Below, piece after piece: positions 62,689 to 64,000 of a stretch of 64,000 bases of DNA; within the stretch, counting starts at the first letter, position 1; each line of letters opens with the position of its first letter. Source of the stretch: Saccharibacillus deserti (GTDB taxonomy: Bacteria; Bacillota; Bacilli; Paenibacillales; Paenibacillaceae); the NCBI RefSeq assembly GCF_013618475.1, contig NZ_JABJVN010000007.1:237313-301312 (forward strand). The letters run 5' to 3'. Both the position numbers and the translations under genes were made by a program. The notes below the pieces were generated by a model. It was not told the origin of the DNA and did not search any database. It saw only the letters and a program-made list of their open reading frames with translations.

Positions 62689-63835
62689 ATGAAGATTGAA
62701 TTGATGTACCGGGATGACCGGACGATCGGAGTAAAGCTGGAACGCTACGGCCCCGAGCAGTTGGCGGGCATTCGTTCCGTGACGGGACGGCGGTGGCTGC
62801 AGGAAGAAAAAGTCTGAACCATCCCGTACAGCATTTCGGCTTTGGAGCTTTTGCTTGAAGCGTATCCGTCCTGCCGCTTCGAGTGCGACGCCTATTTGAT
62901 CCGGGAAGATCCTTATCTCCCGGAAAGGCTGGAGCGGCATCGGACAGAAAAGCCGGAGCGTGAACCTTCTGCGAAGCAGGAGCCGTGGGGGGTGAATCGA
63001 AGGCACGAACTGCAGGATGCGTTAAAAGCAAGAGGGTACAGCGGTAAAACGATTAAAGCCTATACGTCGCAGGTTCAGCGTTTTTTTTGCGGGAACGACG
63101 GAAGCGAGTTCGGATATGGGCGAGGCTGCCGTACAAAAGTATGCGCTGGATCTGCTTGAAAAAGGGCTGTCGCATGCTTACGTCAATCAGGCGATCAGTG
63201 CGCTGAAGTTCTATTTTCGTTACGTACTGAAAAGTCCCAAGTCCAATGGCTATGTCCGCCCCAAAAAAGAAAGCAAACTTCCGGATGTGCTGTCGCTCGG
63301 AGAAGTGGTTCGACTGCTGAAAAGCGTAGAGAACCCGAAGCATAAAGCCATTCTGTATCTAACTTATACCTCGGGCTTACGCGTCAGTGAAGTCGTACGT
63401 CTTCGACCGGAAGATTGCGACGGGGAGCGTCATACGGTTAAGGTCCGGCAGGGAAAAGGAAGAAAAGACAGGCAAACGCTTCTCTCCGAAGCGGCAGCCA
63501 ACGTACTGGATCGATATATCGATCAGGCAAAGCCCACGACCTGGCTGTTTCCGGGTCAGAGGGAAGGCCGCCATCTAACGGAACGCTCGGCGCAAAAAGT
63601 GTTTGAAAAAGCGCTGCGGCAGACCGGAATTCGTAAAGAAGTGAGTATTCATTCGTTAAGACATTCCTTTGCGACGCATCTGCTGGAGAACGGGATCGAT
63701 CTTCGTTATATCCAAGAGCTGCTCGGGCATCAAAGCGTACGAACGACGGAGCGTTATACGCATGTAAGCAGGCGGGATATTGGGAAGATCCGGAGTCCGC
63801 TGGACCGGATCGGGGGGTTGGAAGATGCGGATTAG
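62689..63835 (+). pseudogene. Tyrosine recombinase with stop and frameshift
   Basis: From ATG 62689 (AAGGAGG 8 nt upstream) the frame meets TGA at 62815-62817 where the context suggests Trp. It then continues through the core-binding domain (ELQDALKARGYSGKTIKAYT) to a run of eight T at 63081-63088. There the frame must change by one base to go on as FFAGTTEASSDMGEA and the catalytic domain (63116-63835). Catalytic residues are intact: Arg in SGLRVSEV, Lys in GKGRKDR, HSLRHSF, LGHQS and Tyr in ERYTH. It is XerC/D-like, in the style of integron or phage integrases. Confidence 0.7.
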
Positions 63836-64000
63836 AGAAGCTCAGGAATACCCTGTTCAAGGTGAGTTTCACGAAGGTCGGGAATACTGCATGAGGATGA
63901 GATTGGCGAAGTTCGTAAATAAGACGTTATAGGAAATCAGCAAAAATCTTGATAGACAGGGAGTGGCCCCAATCAAATTTATTCTTATATTTGGTCCCCA
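63836..64000. other. Window end, no gene seen
   Basis: No coding frame with a ribosome site is visible. The last bases (63964-64000) hold an imperfect inverted repeat (GGCCCCAATCAAAT against ATATTTGGTCCCC) that could be an end of a mobile element or attachment site, but it cannot be judged from one side. Confidence 0.25.

Noticed and set aside
62815..62817. Recoded TGA (selenocysteine or readthrough) in the recombinase
   Set aside because: No SECIS-like hairpin is evident, the context suggests Trp, and a second frameshift downstream fits ordinary decay or error better.
63964..64000. Insertion-sequence end at the window edge
   Set aside because: The inverted repeat is imperfect and only one side is visible; kept only as a note on the end region.

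Overview
The window looks like chromosome of a GC-rich, spore-forming Gram-positive in the Paenibacillaceae. The signs are a Bacillus-type myo-inositol (iol) locus, YesM/YesN two-component genes beside a sugar ABC importer with no ATPase, an SLH-domain protein, CotF-like spore coat genes, bacillithiol-type YtxJ remains, AAGGAGG ribosome sites and many hairpin-plus-T terminators. The genus (perhaps Saccharibacillus or Paenibacillus) is inferred. I see no rRNA, tRNA, CRISPR array or complete insertion sequence.

Region 1 (1-12.8 kb) is inositol catabolism: end of a sugar porter, iolG, iolI, a tautomerase, iolR (minus), then iolA-iolB-iolC-iolD-iolH-iolJ and a second DeoR regulator (minus). iolA has a TTGACG/TATGAT promoter overlapped by head-to-tail 11-mers resembling the Bacillus IolR operator. 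No iolE (inosose dehydratase) is present in the window. Region 2 (13-18.7 kb) has decayed genes, an alkyltransferase-like protein with Trp in place of the catalytic Cys, a frameshifted ytxJ, an SLH protein, and an ABC-2 type permease with a palindromic operator plus a TetR gene. Region 3 (18.7-25.7 kb) is a Gld-type ABC operon behind a possible Pho box, a repeat-rich intergenic stretch and a cation/proton antiporter. Region 4 (25.7-35.6 kb) has a TetR gene, an XRE-pentapeptide/ABC exporter operon, oleate hydratase, methyltransferases, small membrane proteins and decayed genes.

Region 5 (35.7-43.3 kb) is a YesN/YesM system, a solute-binding lipoprotein and two permeases, with cre-like sites. 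It ends in a large palindromic element that shares a core with one upstream of iolH. Region 6 (43.5-51.9 kb) has two CotF-like genes and then the most striking locus: an eight-gene, largely translationally coupled operon. It encodes a stand-alone beta-domain protein, a PHP (CehA/McbA) hydrolase, a divergent GDPD-family protein, a LacI regulator and a PotABCD-like importer. Its promoter carries four hexamers in 11-bp phase (Pho-box-like) followed by a LacI-type palindrome, so I predict phosphate-starvation activation plus substrate-specific derepression.

Region 7 (52-64 kb) has a WYL regulator, a VOC protein, a coupled FIST-sensor/soluble chemoreceptor pair, the rpiR-nagB-nagA amino-sugar genes with a palindrome in the rpiR promoter spacer, an SMI1/KNR4-like protein, small membrane proteins and a broken tyrosine recombinase. 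Nine loci show frameshifts, stops or truncations; a raw-read check is needed to tell real decay from assembly indels.
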